DNA of 64,000 nt from Trichuris trichiura (taxonomy: Eukaryota; Nematoda; Enoplea; Trichinellida; Trichuridae), in contig JBAJFE010000029.1 of NCBI GenBank assembly GCA_037903355.1, forward strand, positions 1,240,001 through 1,304,000, written 5' to 3'. Under the pieces are notes generated by a model. It did not search any database. It worked only from the letters and a program-made list of their open reading frames with translations, and was not told the DNA's origin. The position numbers and the translations under genes are program-made. Each line of letters opens with the position of its first letter. The first letter of the stretch is position 1. Of the stretch, positions 46,412-58,400 are shown piece by piece.

Positions 46412-46545
46412 TGGCGCATCCGGCGGCACTGTCAAGGAAACATATTTAGCAGTAGCAAATATTGGCACTTTTAACAATATTGGCAACCGCTCGAAAGTGT
46501 CTTCAGAATTAGTATGGTTTCATAAAAGTTTACTCAATGTCAAAC

Positions 46546-47978
46546 TTAACCAGCAACTGGTCGATCAGTTAATAAGAACTTAAAAAGCTCGTAGACAGAC
46601 CAGGTGACAGCTGTGGTAGGCATTTGGAATAGAACTCGAGCTTGGAACCCACTGAAGAATCCCAGCAGTCCCCTGCATGCGTATATGACTCGTACAGCAT
46701 CACGCAGGCCATTCATTCCGCCGGGACAATACACCTGCTGCGTGTTCAGTGCAGTTTTACACGCATCAAGGGGAGTGGTCACAGCAGCAGCCAAACCTCC
46801 AGCAAGGGCACCGGATAGCACATGACTTGCAGGACTATATTTGTGATTAGGATTCAACAATTCCTGCCAAAATTCGTAGGAGACAAAATGTATACTCTGG
46901 AATGGGACATTGAGAAGCAATTGCGTACTGTAGCTACGATAGAACGCGCAAATTCCTTCCCGATTAAACACACAACGAGCGCACTCCAGACTATTTCTAA
47001 ACGGGCTCGCCCAAACTTGCATCCTCTGCTTAACCACTTCCACTGGATTCATTATGGCGTCGTGAACTACTGTAGCCATTGCACCAGCGGCACCTGCAAA
47101 ACAATAAACGCTGTACACCATTCATAAGTTATTCTTTGGAAGAAACGATCAAAAAGAATTACCGTACGCAAAAGGGTGATGGCCTAAACGTCCACCAGTC
47201 AGGAAAAATTTCACCTTTTCGTAAATCGTGAAGTAGAAAGCATGAGCAGGAGCTGCCCCAGTAACAACGACATTGATACCACGAAGAGGTCTAAGAAAGC
47301 CTTCACGGCGAACCATGTTGATCAACCCGGCAACAGGCGTTCTACAATTCTGCTCAGGACAATGGCAAAGGCTTTGTACTCTAGTCTAGAACGACGTGCC
47401 ACAATAGAAAATAACACAAACAAGTTTGACTTTGCAATTAAAGAACTATCATTGCAGAAGAGTGTCTAGCATAGTATTCCTTTTTTACTTCTATGAACAA
47501 ACATTATAAGCAGATTTGACACAAGGTCGAACTAAATTTTGTAACAGCACTTATTCTTTTGTTAATACAGCATTTACATAACAACGCTGCTACTCTCTGG
47601 GTATTAGTCGAAGACAGGTCTGTTACAATATTTACTATCAGCTTCCGAGGGGAAATCGCTACCGTTAGCATTAAGGATAGGTCACAAATAAGTACACCGT
47701 CAACTCTGCAGAACAGGTTCGTTGCGAAAGCCTCGCTACAACTGCATACCAGACAATAAAACTGTCTTTGATTAACATCAGAAAAAACCAAGTAGCACAC
47801 AGGCGTATCAAAAAGAAACATGAACGGTTGAAACGAATTATCATACCTTCACGCTGTCAAGTGGAAAAAACAAACAATGCTCCATTGTGCCCGCAGCTGC
47901 ACCGGCCAACAAGTGCACGTGAACTTTGTGCGTGGGTAGATGTTCGTATTGGTCCATTTCCAAGTAACTGTCCGTCAT
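46546..47978 (-). CDS. Mitoferrin, mitochondrial iron carrier (SLC25A28/37 type)
   Basis: Six-helix carrier of the mitochondrial inner membrane, imports iron for heme and iron-sulfur synthesis. Three exons join in phase: 47978-47847, 47385-47163, 47093-46546, giving 300 residues, normal for the family. The three carrier signatures are present: PLDSVKTR at the exon 1/2 join, PVEVVKQR and PLDACKTA. Mitoferrin-specific runs include [30 protein letters not shown] and [15 protein letters not shown]. The ATG at 47978 gives [15 protein letters not shown], matching the short N-terminal extension of worm homologues. Downstream on the same strand is the small membrane protein gene at 46411. Confidence 0.95.
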
Positions 47979-48041
47979 GATCAATGGCTTTACGGCAAAG
48001 AAGCAAAATGTGATATCGATAAAAACATAACGAACGCCTGA

Positions 48042-48513
48042 ATGAAAGAATCAGTTTTTATTCCTTGTGAAAAAAGAATATGCAAGTTAACCTCCCAAAA
48101 TTAGCAAAACGCAACAATACCGGCAAGCGGTATCCAACAATAAACGCGAAAGCTTAAATAGTAGCAGTGCAGAAATTGATATCAGTAGGCCGTTTGCAAC
48201 ACTGAATAATCTATACAAAGCAATCAGCCTAGCGGAGAAAACAAAGCTGTGTGAAAGACTGCTCAACACAATCCTGCGTCTCGTTGAGTAAGTTGGACCG
48301 AAACTGCACGCACTCTACCAATGCACAATGATGATTTATGACTCTGCATTTGGTGCAGACAAGTATGAGCTTGAAATTGTACGCGGGTCACGGAAACACG
48401 AAACACGTGTGCACTTAAATTTCTCTGCGTTACTACCACGATTACCATTGTTTGAAGATAGATCCATTTTGGTAACAGGTTGGTTTCGCGATACAAAACT
48501 TAATAAAAAATAG
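48042..48513 (+). other. Possible plus-strand gene between mitoferrin and the 48571 gene
   Basis: Two coding-like stretches share one frame. One (about 48106-48288) ends TLNNLYKAISLAEKTKLCE and then LVE. The other (about 48300-48513) includes ADKYELEIVRGSRKHE and RSILVTGWFRDTKLNKK, with AATAAA overlapping the stop. A TAA separates them exactly where a GTAAGT donor begins, but the only nearby acceptor does not restore the frame. It may be a gene with a border I cannot place, or a decayed gene. No family recognised. Confidence 0.3.
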
Positions 48514-48570
48514 GAGCCTCAATTAAACGCTAGATTTATTATTATTATTATGCTATCGAATAGTCAATCG

Positions 48571-49225
48571 TCATGAATCAGTGATCTCGTAAATTTCTAG
48601 TTTTACCGCTGACTCGGACGTAATTGCGGCAGGCGTTGACAATTCACCGTGCATTCGATCAGACTGTGCAACGGACTTCACTTTGAGACCCAAAAGAAGA
48701 ACCGTAATATTTATAAATCTTTTGCCTCTTTGATGTTCCAAAAACCTTGTCGCAAAGAAACCTTCCTGCACAATGGGTGAAGGTAACTCTGGGAAAGGAT
48801 CATTTATGGTTCTGTAGTCATTGTTCTTCATTACGAAAGCACAAAAAGGCCAGAAAAAGTGCTGGAGAAAAGCAGTTACAAAAGAAGGAAATGTGACTAA
48901 AGAACTCCCTTTTGACAAGGCTCACAGTAAGTGAAGTGCTAAAAGGTCTACAATAACGCACTTCTAAGCGAACAACGTTATGAAAGCTTACAAGCTGCAA
49001 ATTAAGAAACATATACTCCAGAAGATACGAAAGAGTACAGGTTGCAAGGTACGTTCAAAAATAGTAACAGAGACGAGTTCCGAAAATCCAGTAAAATCAA
49101 ACGATGCTCCCTAGCTGCACTGCCACCATTCCCATCACTAGCCTCTGAATTTGAAATTAACCTTTCAGATTACCTCCACATGCCGTCGCTTCTTGATGTT
49201 CAACTCTGCTTGATGGCAGGTGTTC
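48571..49225 (-). CDS. Unrecognised protein, 5' end not found
   Basis: Four exons join in phase: 49225-49174, 49144-49053, 48994-48926, 48861-48571 (168 codons, partial at the N-terminus). Readable segments are SSRVEHQEATACGG, SDGNGGSAAREHRLILLDF, VRLEVRYCRPFSTS, and in the last exon INDPFPELPSPIVQEGFF, HQRGKRFINITVLLLGLKV and AVKLEIYEITDS. There is no obvious signal peptide, membrane helix or repeat. I do not recognise the family. The first exon has no upstream ATG in frame, so further exons probably lie before 49225. It converges with the possible plus-strand gene ending at 48513. Confidence 0.45.
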
Positions 49226-49651
49226 CTGTTCTTCAACTTAGAATCGGCCGAGGAGTACCTTCTTGCTCAAGTCAACAGATTTGCTGTTCTTATTCTATTT
49301 CATGTAAACGGCATTTGTTGGGACGGGTTATTAGGGTGCCCGCGCGTTCAGTAAGAAATTATTACGCGTTAGTGCTGCCGCTCAGTGACTCCGTAAACAT
49401 GTAAACAAAACGATTACAATGCACCGCTGGATTCAGTTTACCGATTGCAGACTCTCTAAAAAACAATGAAGGTTAACCCCAAGCACTTTTGAATGCAATG
49501 AGATATTGTATCTATTTTTCACAAAAGTTCCTTAGTAGATCTTCAGATTCACGGGTTTGGCCTGTTGGGTGTATCTGTAAGTAAACTTCAAAATGCCCTA
49601 CCAACGGATGGATGAGCAAATTGTTAGAGAAATTACAGAACAAATCGAATA

Positions 49652-49690
49652 CCGTACGTTTCGGAACTGCTCGTGTTCCGTCGTCAGCAG
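49652..49690 (-). ncRNA. Hammerhead-ribozyme-like motif, core intact (left arm)
   Basis: Minus-strand CTGACGA, unpaired C, stem GGAAC/GTTCC, GAAA, CG, TA, with stem I CTG/CGG. Same sequence as the motif at 45894 apart from the loop of stem II. Confidence 0.75.
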
Positions 49691-49709
49691 TGTTGAGTCC
49701 TCCCCAACA

Positions 49710-49748
49710 CTGCTGACGACGGAACACGAGCAGTTCCGAAACGTACGG
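49710..49748 (+). ncRNA. Hammerhead-ribozyme-like motif, core intact (right arm)
   Basis: Plus-strand mirror of the motif at 49652, with CTGACGA at 49713-49719, stem II GGAAC/GTTCC, GAAA and stem I CTG/CGG. In a transcript of the whole element the two arms would pair with each other, which should compete with ribozyme folding. Confidence 0.75.
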
Positions 49749-49918
49749 TCTTCGATTTGTTCTGTAATTTCTCTAACAATTTGCTCATCCATCCGTTGGT
49801 AGGGCATTTTGAAGTTTACTTACAGATACACCCAACAGGCCAAACCCGTGAATCTGAAGATCTACTATGAAACTATTCAAGCCTGTTAAAAGACATCCTG
49901 TTTTTCGAAAAGTTCCTT

Positions 49919-52900
49919 TTGCTTTTTACTTAAAGCTCTTTTATTACTCCGTCCATCAGCACAGGAATACATCTAATGCATTTCCAAAGTAGTATGAGAC
50001 GGTAGCTATTGGTTAAACGGTTGGTGTTTGATGCCCACTGGTCCCACATTTTTATCACGGGTCCTGGTTTTGTGACATCCAGCTGTACTTGCAACACGCA
50101 AAATTTGAAAGCGAAACTGCACTTGCCTAAGCTCAGCGCTCAAATGCACATTGAAGCAATTCTAAGAGACATTAACAAGCAATCATGCCCTGCTTCCCAA
50201 AATATAACTCTTTTAAGTAAACTGCTAGAAAATTGACTATTCGCCGTGTCCGCACAGCTTTATCACTCCATAAAAATAATTTGTCCTTGTAAACTGTGTT
50301 CACTGCCTAATTATGGAGAACAAATATTCAATCGACGGGTTAACCGGGAGTCGATATTGAAGGCAGGTGCACAGCACTCAAGATCTGCGAGCGCTGGCCA
50401 AGTTGTTAAAACACGCGCATGTATGTTCAACGTTTTTGCTTCAACTGACGGTTGCTTACGCACCTGATAAGTTGGTCCCTGTTAACAGGAATAAATCGTA
50501 TCGTAAAAACAAGTCGAACATGCTTATAGATGTTCCACAATATTAAAAACAATTACATTTACGTCGTATACAAGAAAAGATGAGGTATAATACGAAACAG
50601 CAATTTTAACGATAATGAAAACAAAACAATTCAAGAAACTAACCTCCAGTTTCTTACCAAACCCTGTCTTATAATTACAACGTAGTCAATAAGAACGTTC
50701 CGTTAAAGGACATCTACTGTAGCAATGTTTGTAATTATGTGCAGGTAACTAGCTGCTGTCGTTGATTAGGACAAAAGAGTGACTTGCCAGCTTGACCATT
50801 AGAATAGCCAGTCTCATCATCTGATTCAATCTACTATTGTTCCAGCAACATCAGTTTGAAAACATGGCTTCCTAGTACAGATAAGTGGAACGTGCAAAGT
50901 CCCGTTAAAACAATCAGTTGATTCCGTACAGGAGCCGTTAGGTCAGGCTATAACCCTGTCTTCAGCGAGTAGATAGTGAGAACTAACAATATAAGTGCAT
51001 GTTTTATTTTAAGAATGGTATTTTGAGTACTTGCCTATACTTAATATAGTTCGGCTTAGTGAACAGGCAACGAAAGTTTATCGCTTTACGTAGTTCAGAA
51101 ATCTGCTCTTCCTTGCCATTCCGATAATTGAGCTTGCACTGTGCGTAATTACGTAGGTGAAAGGAGCCGCTTTTAAAGAGCGTGTGGAACTGGACGTGCA
51201 AGATGTATTATGTCGGTATGTGCGACACGTAAGGCCAGACAAGTGCAGAGCGAGTTAATTGTTGTCAATATAAAATAATTATCGAGCTCATATCACAAAT
51301 GAAAGATACAAAGAGCGACGATGTCTGTTCTTTGATAATGTTCTTTTATCAGCTGCAACGCTTTCCGTTGTCATATATGCGATTATAACTTTCAACTGCT
51401 GGTAACTCGTAAACAAGGAGACTCCCTGCTCCTGCGATTTGGCCAAATGATGACAATCCACTCCTTTAAGAAAAATGGGACGGCATTTAAGAAGCACCAT
51501 TTTACCTCTACTCACGGCAACTGATTTACCCGAGGAACGTTTCCCCGCGGGAAAGCACGTTGAAATATAGTTCGACCCCGCGTGTCCTCGCTAACGGTGT
51601 TCGCGGTTGAGACTTGGCGAAAGTTACGCATTAAGATTTTTAGTTGGCTTCTACAGTATCCGCGATGGTAATCAGCTGGGATCTTTCACTTTGGAGTACG
51701 TTTAGGTGCTCATTAGCTCCATGAGCCACTGTAGGCTCCATTGCAACACGTTCGCTTCACGCGGTTTGTTGCTTGAACACTGGGTCGTTCATTTTTACTA
51801 TTCGTAATGACGCTTCAGTTTCAAGCCGACCCTTATCTTTACCTATGAATCAAGCCTTCCATAAGCACGCAACAACAGACGTTCGCTGTTATCCACGGCC
51901 AGGAGACGGGGATCGAAACTATCATTTCTTATTATCTACGTGCGGTTGGGAAAAGCTCATGCATAGTTAACGAAGAGAAAGAAAAGCTTAAGATTATAAA
52001 GAAGCACTTTTTTTCTGACAAAGTAAGATGCGATTTCTATTCTAGCTGAAAACTATTAACTAGGTACTTCTCATTGAGCAGCAGTCTTTTATCAATATTC
52101 TCGACATGGACTTCAGAGACGCTACAGTTACGAAGACGTATTGGATTCCTGTGCATCTCCCTTTTTGCTATTTTATTTTTTACAGCCCGTTATGATCCGC
52201 GTACGTTCTCAAGACGTAATTTTTTGGAAGCAGACTGCTTCCTTCGTCAATGAAAAAGTGGTTTCAGTGCTCTCATTAGTGTTAGTACAAGTCTCAGTGT
52301 TGTAGTGCATCCAGGGTTAGCCTGCAAACGAATCATAATCAGTCTATCTTCTAAACTTAAAAATTTTGTCTCTTTCGTTTACTTTCCCTTGACTGCGTGC
52401 TCTGTTTCACAGGTTGATAAAAAAAGAACGGTCCCTTCAGGCGAATTTTGACTTTCATTAAAGTGTCGAATCGAATGAACCTCGGAGGTTTCCACAATTC
52501 CACAATTCCATTATTCGCTCATCACCTTGAGAAACATTCAGCGGGCATGTTTGTCTTGATACTCATTTCGGCCATAGACTAAATGGTACGAACCATACGT
52601 GATTATGTCGCATATGTTAGCCGCTTTGTGTTTAAAGTGCATTGGATTTATGTTCTGCTCATTCTATTTTAAAAAATTATTTCGCATAAAAGCTTTTCTC
52701 CATAGAAAAACTACACAGTTTCACTACTACTTCACCTTTTTCATAATGAATTTTCAGTACGGCTTTGTAAGGAACGTTTTTCGGTTTTTGAAATTAAACT
52801 CAACGAACAAGTGTGTGTTTGGTTTACTTTCAGAAACCCCAAAAACGGTCTGTACAAGGCCGTTTTAAAGATTCATTATGAAAGCGGTCAGACTTGTTAA

Positions 52901-53727
52901 GAAGCACACAATTTTCAAAATCATTTCATCTTGTGTAAATTATGTCGTTGTGTATTTGCATACAGAATGCTTTGTATAGGAATAAAGGTTCTCGTGTCTG
53001 ATATTTTGCGGCAAGTCTGTTTTAATGTAGCACAAAATTAAAGTAAAACAATGGAGGTTTCAGGGCTGTTCTTAACCCATATTCAGTGAATTCAGCGAAT
53101 GGAACTGCATTTCATCAGTTCATTCACCGGAGGACGAGGCAACAACTGTCCTGAAAGTTCCATTATTTTATTTCAGTTTTGCGCAACACTAAAATGGGTT
53201 ATTCACAACATTGCGCTGCGAACAAATATTTTAGGGAGAAGCGAACTTTCTGATCGTTTCTGGTCCGTCATCAACGCACAGTTTTACTGAAATTTTTCGC
53301 AATCTGGGCACGCTGTTCTTTAACCATAATTGTGCTAGCACAGGGGTGAGCAACCATTTTGCTGCCGTGAGCCGTACAGAAAACTCAACCGAAAAACATA
53401 GCCTGCTTTATTTGCACGTATGTTCAAGTCAGCGGGTGGGACGGAACGGTCTCGTGGGAAGGACGTTCCACATCTCTGCGCAAGCAGAAGGTGCAGTGCT
53501 AAACTATGAGTGCTGCTCACATGACTTGTGCGTAAAGTTAATCAAAACCCCGCAATAAGGCGAAGGATAGAAGTGTGCTCTCTCTGTGATTAGTAAAATA
53601 CTGCCCTCAGGTGTGATGGGAAGCTTTCTTGGTGTCAATGATAGGGCAAGACAATGAATGCATTTGTGTTTTTACTTTCTGACGTCTACATGCAATCGAC
53701 CTTACAATGAAATGTGCTGAAATTGAA
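49919..53727. other. Intergenic, no supported gene
   Basis: ORFs at 51004-51201 (minus; YRNGKEEQISELRKAINFR) and 52599-52868 (plus) cannot be tied to splice context or a known family. A perfect 7-bp stem GGAAGCA/TGCTTCC after TTGACGA on the minus strand at about 52215-52255 and a TTGATGA..GAAACG block at about 53253-53276 (minus) look like worn ribozyme cores from old PLE copies. A short piece at 51771 resembles the PLE terminal tail. Confidence 0.45.
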
Positions 53728-54214
53728 TCACTGCGAATCGAATAGCAAGTCTTCCTTGCCACGAGTGATTATTTGGGGTAAAGGTGTATTAGGTTTGACA
53801 TACACATATCTTCCTTTTGCTTTATCTCTGACGTAACCTCCCATCTGGTAAATTTTTGTCAACACCCAACGCCGACGCATTTCGCACGGTAGCATACGGG
53901 ATTTATGCGGCTTGTAAGCATCCAACTGATCGCAGGGTATTAGTTTTACGTTGGCACGTTTGCTGAAATGAACTTTCTTCCGTTCTTCATCTTTGATATC
54001 AGGTATTTTACATGTACCTGTCGTACCTAGAGTGCAAAAACGATGAGTGTCAGTAGTTTACATAAACAAAGTGAAAAATCAAAAGCCCTTTGCTACGATT
54101 TATGAATAGCTGACATATGAGCTTACATTCCCTCTGTGAGTGGTCCGGTTCCTCTTCATCTAAAGTTTGGCTTTTCGCATCGTTTCCGCTCGCATTGCTT
54201 TCTTGTGTACTCAT
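53728..54214 (-). CDS. Small protein with PP1-docking-like motif, unrecognised
   Basis: Two exons join in phase: 54214-54127 and 54026-53728 (128 residues). The N-terminal 30 residues are acidic and serine-rich (MSTQESNASGNDAKSQ). The second exon carries DEERKKVHFSKRANVKLIP, in which KKVHF fits the RVxF protein phosphatase 1 docking pattern. Conserved-looking MLPCEMRRRWVLTKIYQMGG and a basic, tyrosine-rich segment (KGRYVYVKP) follow. The motif is short and common, so a PP1 role is only a suggestion. No signal peptide or membrane helix. It is not recognised as a known family. Confidence 0.6.
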
Positions 54215-55495
54215 TCCTGCACCGTACAAAATGTCTCATCAGGGTAGGAACCTACAAAGGAAGCAACACCATTTTAGAGCTCCCTCCTGAACAACTTCAC
54301 AGTACCAATGCGATTAAATGTAAGTTTATGCTATCAATTTTAAAGCATACATTCCACTAAAAGCCTATTTGCAACTGATGAAAGTAGAACGTCACTTTAA
54401 AATGGTTGTTTCGTTTCTCAGTTTAACGCGTTAGACTTTTCCATACATGGATTATTTGCCGAATTGTCTCACATGGCAAAAAGACTTTTTTTTGAAGCTT
54501 TTGAGACCGTTCACGTCACATTGTCAGCGAATGAAAACAGTGTGCCCTAGGAATCACCGCTGGAACTGTTTTGTGCACTGGAATTGGCGTTTTCTCATAA
54601 AATTTAGGCTCATTATTTGAGCTGATTAATCGAGCTATTGTCAATGTTGGTTTCACTTCCGTTCTGCCAGCTTATTGAAGTGTCTGCTGAATGAAAACTG
54701 AACGGCTAAAATCTGAGTTCTCATATTTAAGCTCCTCTCGGAAGCGACGGGGGAAAGCAAAAGTTGACATATTATTTGTTCATGGGCTTTAGCGAAGTCA
54801 TATGAGCAAGCATATCGCAGTAACATGCGCAACATTCGCAACAGAAAATTCCACACAGTGGAATACTTGCAGTACCTGTTGCTTCACACGAATAGTACGT
54901 ATAGCAAGCAGAAGAAGTTCTGCTCCCAAGGATAATAACAGCAATCGACGAACAGATGACTTTGGTTTAAATAAGACAGCTACTTGACTCCTTTTCATTG
55001 TTACGCCTCGTTATTTTACGTTAATTTAACGTTGCACTAAGAAGTGCCTCTCACTGTACCATACTCAACAGCACAGGACGTTTTGTTTTTAGAGTCTCAT
55101 GTTAGATACTAACATTACGGACATTATATATTGTTTTCGGACATTACTTGATTATTACAGTAGTAATAGAAACTATTCTTTCTAAGAAAACGTTCGCTCT
55201 TTAGTCCTTGGTTTTTGAATGACTTTCTTTGCCTTAAAGTGGTATATTATATGATGCAAATTTAGAATAAATTTGGTATCTTTTTTACGAAATAGACTTT
55301 TCGTTTCATTTAACCTGGAAAGATTAAGAATAACGCTTATCTTGCGAACGCTTGATCAAATTATTTTTGTTCCACAAAAATCGTGTGTAAAAATTTTGCG
55401 TTAAGTCAAACTAATGTCACAAATTGTGAAAAACTTTTTGCGTTGATCTTTAATCTTGAATTTTTCAATTTCGCGTTTCCAGTTCGCTCGTTGGT
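54215..55495. other. Intergenic between two divergent genes
   Basis: Should contain promoters for the 54214 gene (minus) and the Rif1-like gene (plus). The ORFs seen are short. A worn hammerhead-like block (CTGACAA..AAAAGCTTC, minus) lies at about 54494-54528. The TTTCCAG at 55475-55481, just before the ATG at 55496, could be a trans-splice or 5' UTR acceptor. Confidence 0.45.
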
Positions 55496-58400
55496 ATGCA
55501 AAGCGCCTATAGTCCTCATTCATCGCCAACGGTGAAGGCAGCTAGAAAAATGGCAAGGCAGATTATTTCGGATTTGGCTTCGTCCGATGTCGACGTAACG
55601 AAGAAATCCGTTGACTTGCTTTACATGGTCGTCAAAGAACAATCTTCGCTCGGGGTATTCACACTGGATTCAAGTACCTTGCAACTACTGGCAGCTGGTA
55701 TGGTATCGATTTCATTACTCCTGCACTTAACGCGGTAAAAGTTTTTAGGACTTTTAAATGTCATCAAAAACAGTGAAAACACCATACCGACAGTTTGCAA
55801 AGCTCTCGATTGCCTTTTAGATACATTTCTGGAGTGCGAGTGGTCATCCATAGTACCACAAATTTCCAATGTTTTGTTTAAACTTTCTGTTCGGAAAGGG
55901 AACTTTCCTCTGTCCAGCAATCAAGTTATTGCACTAATAGAGCGGTGAGTGAAAATTGTTTTACGTAGCAATACGTCCATTTGGCCAAGCTGATATTGGA
56001 GCGAGTCACTTAAAAATTGTTTAGAAGTATTAAATTTTAATTTCAGTTCCTACTTGTATTTTGTAGGCTTTCATGTATGCAGTTCTCAGAATGTGACATT
56101 GAGAGCTGGACGTGCATCACACTTTTCGCCTTGAAGCTTGCTTTGGATTGTAATATATTAGTTGGCAAAGCTGGCCTAAAGTTCATGCGGTATCTGACCT
56201 CTCCAAAAAACTCATTTTCCAGCGAAATTCAATTCGCTGAAGCAGCAATGCTAGTACGTACTTCGCGCTTATGTCGCATTCATTCATTTGGTATGCGAAC
56301 GTTCCAGATTCTCGAATCTTCAGCTCCTTCGCTAAAGGTTGAACATGGTCTACACCTGATCGCTGTTTGTTCGTGTCTTCTTCAGTGCTGCTGCAGCTCA
56401 GTAAGCGACTGCCTGTTTCAATATTACATGCAGATATGGTTAACATTTGCTATATACGCAAAGTCAAGGACAGAAATTTGTTCATGGTTGTAAGGTCTTT
56501 TACGGCTTTTCCCGTTTTTTCGTTGTGCTGTTATCTATAATTAAACTAAAACAACTGCTCTACCAACGGATGGATGAGCCGTTATTAAGAAAAATTGTAC
56601 AGATGTCAATGCACTCAACTTTTTTAATGTTCAAAGCTTTCGGAACGCTCTAGTTCCGTCCACCACCTCACTGACGACGGAACTAGAGCGTTCCGAAAGC
56701 TTTGAACATTAAAAAAGTTGAGTGCATTGACATCTGTACAATTTTTCTTAATAACGGCTCATCCATCCGTTGGTAGAGCAGTTGTTTTAGTTTAATTATA
56801 GATAACAGCACAACGAAAAAACGGGAAAAGCCGTAGAAGACCTTACAACCATGAAAATTCAACCCGTTACAAAACACCCAGTTTTCAAGAAATTTGTTGT
56901 TTGTTTAATTTGGAAACTAATATTTTACTCTTTATTGTTTTCTACTTCGTTACAAATTTGTGAAAGCAGAATTTGTTTTTATTCGTCATCCCTTGAACGG
57001 TATTGCTTTGCTTGGAAAGGAAGCAGCCAGTATTTTCCGCACAGTCAATTTGAAATTGTTAGGAGGCAGGTTGTTAGACAGGGTAATAAATTTGGGAAAT
57101 GGAGAAGTTCACAGGCTAACGAGCAGTGGCGGCGAAAGCCGTTTGGAAATGAAAATTACACGGTGATCACTAAAAACGCGACTCACTTATTTTTTCCTTT
57201 GGCGTAAAATTTAATTACCTGTAATATAAATCTTTTTGTAAATGTAACTTCTTGGTACGAATCAATCTTTGTCCCATTTTGCGGTAAGGCTAAATTAGAT
57301 AGTCGAAAATTGTAATCTATCCTCTGAAGATCTGAGGACTCAATCGCTTTAATGCTCTTGAAGCAGAGGATTCATTTGTTTATGGAAAAGAATCGGTTAA
57401 CGGGATCTTTTGCGTTTACGGTACCGTAAAGAAAAGCTGTGTTCAAAGCTTTTTAATGCTTTCTGATTACATGTAACATAATTGTGCAACCGTTTGGGTT
57501 TGTTTAAATGTACTGATGGGTCAGGAACAGTGCAGTGGAATCCTCTGCCCATAGTTGTATTTCTTTTGCTTTTTAAAATTATTACCTTCAATTTGTTTTC
57601 TTAGCCTTCATTGGACGGAAATCGTCTTGTTACTTCTTTTGCAAAAGCTATGGCACCAATGTTTAGTTCAACCGAGAAACGTTTGCAAATTGCTGCCTTT
57701 TGCTTGTGGGACGAATTGGTGCAGGCAATGGCCGTTGCAGAAAAGGAAATGTTTCGTCCTGAAACTATTCAACAGTTGATGTTGCCATATATTGAAATTA
57801 AGTTCACTGGTCGTAATGACCGTCTTATCAAGATGAAATCGTGGTGGAATTTGCTGTTGAACTTTCGCGAACACCTGGAAGATCATTTTGAAGCGGTATG
57901 GGATGCTTTTGCTCGGGCAGACGCGTAGCTGTATCTTCCAGGTTTGCTATCCTTTCTTGAAATTTTGCCTCGAAGCAGAGAACAGCGGAGCATCAACAGC
58001 AGACTTGAACGGCGGAGAAAACGATCAAGAAGTTACAGTTGACTACATGCCTGAAGTGCTGGCAAACTTTCTGCTTGTTAATCCGAGTGGCCATTTTGAC
58101 TTTCCTCGACTAGGTATTGTCCATTTGTAATGTAGCCTCACTTTCGGAAGAATACATTTCCTGTAGCGAAGCGATGTTGTTTAATTTTTTCCCATCATTC
58201 CTTGTCTCGTACACCTGGTCGTATCCTTAATTGAAGAAATAATCGTTGACCAATTTTCGAAGGGATAGTTGTGTGCAAAGTGCTGTCCACGGGTTTACTA
58301 GCTTTCAAATGCTTGCTTGATCCGCAGTTGCAGAACGCGCGGAGATGTGAAAAACGTTGAAGATGGCGTAGGGCACTTCCGAAAGGTGCTGCTGCTGATT

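Larger units (their letters stand above)
49523..49918. mobile_element. Foldback Penelope-like element, family 1, with two ribozyme motifs
   Basis: Almost perfect palindrome bounded by an 11-bp duplication AAAAGTTCCTT (49523-49533, 49908-49918). Each arm has GATTCACGGGTTTGGCCTG, CCTACCAACGGATGGATGAG and a complete hammerhead-like core, one per strand, separated by only 19 nt at the centre. The right tail is AACAGGCTTGAATAG and GACATCCTG in complement. It matches the ends of the coding copy at 45306, so this is a shortened head-to-head version of the same terminal repeat. The near identity of the arms suggests a recent origin. Confidence 0.92.

Noticed and set aside
56955..57170. Coding-like frame after the PLE in the Rif1-like gene (GIALLGKEAASIFRTVN)
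   Set aside because: Neither acceptor gives the phase required by exon 56067-56400, and that exon joins 57605 in frame directly; left unplaced.
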